In this document: in pieces, positions 61,348 to 64,000 of the stretch
Layout: each line of letters begins with the position of its first letter
Numbering within the stretch: the stretch's first letter is position 1
DNA from: Martinezella hainanensis
GTDB lineage: Bacteria > Pseudomonadota > Alphaproteobacteria > Rhizobiales > Rhizobiaceae
Assembly: GCF_900094555.1 (NCBI RefSeq)
Contig: NZ_FMAC01000005.1
Location: 310,001 to 374,000 of the forward strand
DNA: 64,000 nt
Direction of reading: 5' to 3'
Made by a program: the position numbers and the translations under genes
The notes under the pieces: model-generated
What the model was told of the DNA's origin: nothing
Databases searched by the model: none
Seen by the model: the letters and a program-made list of their open reading frames with translations, nothing else

Positions 61348-61797
61348 TCAGGTCTTCAAAAAGCGTTCAAAGGCTTCCAGGGTCCTTTCGCTGACGTGGT
61401 GCTCGATGCCCTCGGCATCATTTCTCGCCGTGTCGGGATCGACGCCGAGACGGCAAAGGACAGCCTCCACGATCTCATGGCGTCTGCGGGTTGCCACGGC
61501 CAGGCGCTGGCCTTCTTCAGTCAGGAAGACACCGCGATAAGGGCGTTGCGTAATCAGGTTTTCCTCAGCGAGCCGCTTGAGCATTTTGGCAACCGTCGGT
61601 TGCGTTACTCCCAGTCTTTGCGCAATATCGGTCTGGCGCGCTTCGCCAGCGTGTTCTATCAGGTCGGCGATGAGCTCGACGTAATCTTCCATCAATTCCG
61701 TGCGTCGATCGTCGCGGCTTTTCTGAAAGGCCTCCGCGTGCGTCTCGATCTCGGTCGAAGAAAGACGACTTTCCAGGATGGTCGGCGGTTTGGTCAA
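61348..61797 (-). CDS. mntR: Manganese-responsive regulator MntR (DtxR family)
   Basis: This protein of about 149 residues resembles enterobacterial MntR: HAEAFQKSRDDRRTELMEDYVELIADLI, then the helix-turn-helix ARQTDIAQRLGVTQPTVAKMLKRL and EGIEHHVSERTLEAFERF with metal-binding His/Glu. It represses manganese import when Mn(II) is ample. No ATG is suitably placed. TTG at 61797 (AAGGTG upstream) is chosen, and another TTG lies at 61815. An inverted repeat overlaps the upstream region, suggesting autoregulation. Confidence 0.85.
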   Translation of the reverse strand: MTKPPTILESRLSSTEIETHAEAFQKSRDDRRTELMEDYVELIADLIEHAGEARQTDIAQRLGVTQPTVAKMLKRLAEENLITQRPYRGVFLTEEGQRLAVATRRRHEIVEAVLCRLGVDPDTARNDAEGIEHHVSERTLEAFERFLKT

Positions 61798-61811
61798 GAT
61801 GGCGCACCTTC

Positions 61812-61848
61812 GCAAGGCTAAGAAAGTGGTGAAGATATTTAGCCTTGC
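61812..61848. promoter_or_regulatory. Candidate MntR operator pair
   Basis: GCAAGGCTAA (61812-61821) and its exact complement TTAGCCTTGC (61839-61848) are separated by 17 bases, immediately upstream of the mntR start. A long perfect inverted repeat at this place fits autoregulation by MntR. The proximal arm would lie in the leader or overlap an alternative start. Confidence 0.5.
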
Positions 61849-61962
61849 CTATAAATAAATCGCAAGCGCAATAAAACCCTCATGGCGTTATAGTCACCTA
61901 CAAATGGGATCAAAGTCTGGTTTGCGGTTGCGCGGGGGGCAAGCGTCTTTGCTGCGCGCAGA

Positions 61963-62967
61963 TCAATGAAAGAGTCGAATAATCCAATAGGATAGCGCCG
62001 AAATCACGGCTGCAGCCGGCAGGGTGATGACCCAGGCGATGACGATGTTGCCGGCAACACCCCAACGCACAGCCGAGACTCTGCGGGCGGCACCGACACC
62101 GATGATGGCGCCGGTAATCGTATGGGTCGTGGAAACCGGTATTCCCAGCCAGGTCGCGGCAAAGAGCGTCAAAGCGCCACCCGTCTCCGCGCAGAAGCCC
62201 TGCATGGGATTGAGACGGGTGATTTTCGAACCCATCGTGTGCACGATCCGCCATCCTCCGAGCAACGTGCCTAAGGCCATGGCCGACTGGCATGAGAGAA
62301 CCACCCACAAGGGAACGTGGAACGAGCCGCCGCCATATCCTTGAGAATATAGGAGTATCGCAATGATCCCCATGGTCTTCTGGGCATCATTGCCGCCGTG
62401 CCCGAGCGAATAGAGCGAGGCCGAGAAGAACTGCATGATGCGGAAGGTACTATCGACGGCAAACGGCGTCTGCCGGACGAAGAGCCATGTCACGGCAAGC
62501 ACCAGAAGCAGGGCAAGCATGAAGCCGATCAGTGGCGACATGACGATCGCGCCCGCCGTCTTGAGAACGCCAAGCCATACGATCGAACTGATGCCGACCT
62601 TGGCAAGGCCGGCGCCAATCAGCCCGCCGACCAGCGCATGCGACGAGCTCGACGGAATGCCGAATATCCAGGTGACGATGTTCCAGACGATTGCGCCCAT
62701 AAGAGCGGAGAAGATGACCGACGCGTCGACGACCTTCGGGTCGATAATCCCCGTTCCAAGCGTCTCCGCGACGTGCAAGCCGAAGAACAGGAAGGCGATG
62801 AAATTGAAAAACGCGGCCCAAAGAACCGCATATTGCGGCCTGAGAACTCGGGTCGAGACGATGGTCGCGATGGAGTTCGCGGCATCGTGGAGACCATTCA
62901 GGAAGTCGAAGAACAACGCTGTGGCGATGATCGCCACCAGCAGCGGAAAGGCGAGCGAGGCCTCCAT
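61963..62967 (-). CDS. pit: Low-affinity inorganic phosphate transporter (PiT family)
   Basis: This 334-residue inner-membrane carrier has about ten helices and both PiT signatures: FDFLNGLHDAANSIATIVSTR near the N-terminus and GGNDAQKTMGIIAILLYSQG near residue 190. It imports metal-phosphate with protons. Its start overlaps the orfA stop as TGATG, so the two are co-translated. This is the rhizobial orfA-pit arrangement, which in Sinorhizobium is repressed by PhoB under phosphate starvation. Confidence 0.9.
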   Translation of the reverse strand: MEASLAFPLLVAIIATALFFDFLNGLHDAANSIATIVSTRVLRPQYAVLWAAFFNFIAFLFFGLHVAETLGTGIIDPKVVDASVIFSALMGAIVWNIVTWIFGIPSSSSHALVGGLIGAGLAKVGISSIVWLGVLKTAGAIVMSPLIGFMLALLLVLAVTWLFVRQTPFAVDSTFRIMQFFSASLYSLGHGGNDAQKTMGIIAILLYSQGYGGGSFHVPLWVVLSCQSAMALGTLLGGWRIVHTMGSKITRLNPMQGFCAETGGALTLFAATWLGIPVSTTHTITGAIIGVGAARRVSAVRWGVAGNIVIAWVITLPAAAVISALSYWIIRLFH

Positions 62968-63608
62968 CAGACACTCTCGATCACGATGCCATTGATCTCA
63001 TTGGCAACGTCTTCGAAGCGATCGACGACCTTTTCCAATTCGCCATATATCTCGCTGCCGATGATGTAGGCCATGGCATTGGAGGCACCGTGCGTGCGAA
63101 AAAGATCCTTCAGTCCCTGCTCGTGCAGCTCATCTGCATGGCCCTCAGCTGTGATGATCTCTTCCGTGAGGTTGGCAAGCCGGGTGGCGTTGGCTCCCAT
63201 GCGATCCAATAGCGGTACCGCCTCGGCGACGAGATAAGCCGCCTTGACGATCACTTCGCCCATCTGCTGCATGCGTGGATCGAAGCTCCTCTGCTCGAAC
63301 AGGCGTATGGTCTTGACCGTTTTGTGCATCATGTCGATGGCGTCATCCATCGACATGATCAGATCCTTGATATCGCCGCGATCGAATGGGGTGATGAAGC
63401 TCTTGCGCACCGCAAGCAGTACGTTGCGTGTGATGTCATCGGCCTGGTTTTCGAGCTCGACGATCTGCCGGCACTTTCCCTCGATGTCTTTACCGGAAAG
63501 CAGCTCGTTTAATGCTTCGGCAGCACCGACGATGGTGCGCGAGTGCTGCGCGAAGAGATCGAAGAAACGATCCTCGCGCGGCATGAGTTTGCGAAACCAG
63601 CCCAGCAT
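62967..63608 (-). CDS. orfA: DUF47/PhoU-like phosphate transport accessory protein (OrfA)
   Basis: This 213-residue all-helical PhoU-like protein has the conserved pattern FFDLFAQHSRTIVGAAEALNELL and QIVELENQADDITRNVLLAV, with acidic metal-binding repeats. DUF47 proteins accompany PiT transporters and modulate them. The ATG at 63608 follows GGAG; a TTG one codon earlier is less likely. It leads the orfA-pit operon, with a Pho-box-like element just upstream. Confidence 0.88.
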   Translation of the reverse strand: MLGWFRKLMPREDRFFDLFAQHSRTIVGAAEALNELLSGKDIEGKCRQIVELENQADDITRNVLLAVRKSFITPFDRGDIKDLIMSMDDAIDMMHKTVKTIRLFEQRSFDPRMQQMGEVIVKAAYLVAEAVPLLDRMGANATRLANLTEEIITAEGHADELHEQGLKDLFRTHGASNAMAYIIGSEIYGELEKVVDRFEDVANEINGIVIESV

Positions 63609-63626
63609 CAAAGCTCCATGCGTCCA

Positions 63627-63644
63627 TTGTCACGAAAGTGTCAT
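63627..63644. promoter_or_regulatory. Pho-box-like element upstream of orfA
   Basis: TTGTCAC-GAAA-GTGTCAT contains two TGTCA heptamers at an 11-base period. It fits the PhoB consensus of two CTGTCAT-type repeats separated by four bases. It lies 19 bases from the orfA start and is oriented opposite to the gene. A third partial repeat, TTGACA, follows at 63647-63652. Confidence 0.6.
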
Positions 63645-63773
63645 AATTGACAAAATGCGGCTTGGAAAGGCTGGGGAGGATGATGTTTTCAGGCCTTGCT
63701 GACGTTTATTGTGGACGCCGCAACACCCGGCATCGGCCTCCGTTCAACGCGTACTGGTTTTTTCGCCGCCGGA

Positions 63774-64000
63774 TCACGCCGAAAGGTGCCCGCGCAACAG
63801 CGGCAGCAGTTGCTCACCCTGTCGCTTGATCTCGGCCAGGTAGGGCGTGTCAGAGAGGACGAAATGCGTGATGCCCAGATCGCGATATTTCCGCAGGGAA
63901 CTGGCGACATCCTCGGCCGATCCGACCAGCCAGGTGGTGCCGGCACCGCCGCCGCCGAATTTGCCCGGAGCGGTATAGAGATTGTCGTCGAGCACATCGC
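63774..64000 (-). CDS. LLM-class flavin-dependent monooxygenase, C-terminal part (SsuD-like)
   Basis: About 75 residues at the C-terminus are visible, and the gene continues past the right edge with no start in the window. The segment TTWLVGSAEDVASSLRKYRD, then LGITHFVLSDTPYLAEIKRQ, matches the end of luciferase-like monooxygenases such as alkanesulphonate monooxygenase. The glycine-rich GKFGGGGAG just before it is typical of SsuD-type enzymes. The 63653-63773 gap shows no feature. Confidence 0.72.
   Translation of the reverse strand, partial: DVLDDNLYTAPGKFGGGGAGTTWLVGSAEDVASSLRKYRDLGITHFVLSDTPYLAEIKRQGEQLLPLLRGHLSA

Noticed and set aside
1..64000. CRISPR arrays, insertion sequences, prophage genes, tRNA or rRNA genes
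   Set aside because: No regularly spaced repeats, transposase or integrase frames, or cloverleaf-like sequences were noticed. A tRNAscan and IS search would settle this.

Overview
The window looks like an accessory-rich stretch of an alphaproteobacterial genome of the Rhizobium/Agrobacterium group. The evidence is the GC-rich coding, the many ABC uptake operons paired with GntR, LysR and Lrp regulators, an orfA-pit phosphate pair with a Pho-box-like site, a RIME-type double-hairpin repeat, and a lysine 6-dehydrogenase. No rRNA, tRNA, CRISPR array, insertion sequence or phage gene was seen. Species and replicon cannot be fixed from the sequence alone.

Layout. (1) 1-3924, minus strand: DHDPS-family lyase, FCD-type GntR regulator, and a CUT1-type sugar ABC importer whose second permease runs off the left edge. 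(2) 4184-11417, minus: a six-gene nucleobase-type operon of BMP-family binding protein, amidase, double ATPase, two permeases and a CodA-type cytosine deaminase. (3) 11616-13022: TetR regulator divergent from a VOC protein across a clear operator, then a KTSC protein. (4) 13115-23644: MFS carrier, then an acid-sugar module of an enolase-superfamily dehydratase, a family-5 ABC importer, a GntR regulator and a second DHDPS-family lyase. (5) 23759-30122: tandem class C and class A beta-lactamases with a divergent AmpR-like regulator, a soluble globin-coupled chemoreceptor, and a CmlA/FloR-like phenicol exporter preceded by an apparent drug-sensing translational attenuator. (6) 30272-32671: LLM oxidoreductase, GNAT and IalB-family proteins. 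(7) 32853-41401: arabinoside module of an ArsR-type regulator with a large sensor-like C-terminal domain, a GH51 arabinofuranosidase and a five-gene ABC importer. (8) 41412-51567: lysine catabolism, with Lrp regulator, lysine 6-dehydrogenase, D-2-hydroxyglutarate dehydrogenase, aminotransferase, aminoadipate-semialdehyde dehydrogenase, HglS and a LysR regulator. (9) 51864-57457: two nucleotidyltransferase-fold proteins flanking an ornithine-cyclodeaminase-like enzyme, argG and an Lrp regulator, then an LLM monooxygenase. (10) 57873-64000: a secreted beta-rich protein, MscS channel, PAS-PAS-GGDEF cyclase, MntR, pit, orfA and a truncated LLM gene.

How the genes work together. Most of the window is scavenging: each importer sits beside the catabolic enzymes and regulator for its presumed substrate. 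Region 8 encodes every step from L-lysine to 2-oxoglutarate through 2-aminoadipate, 2-oxoadipate and D-2-hydroxyglutarate. Region 5 is a small intrinsic-resistance block.

The strongest new signal is the leader of the CmlA-like gene. A nine-codon ORF encoding MGNSKSADR ends directly before a four-arm attenuator, and it resembles the chloramphenicol-stalling leader peptide of integron cmlA.
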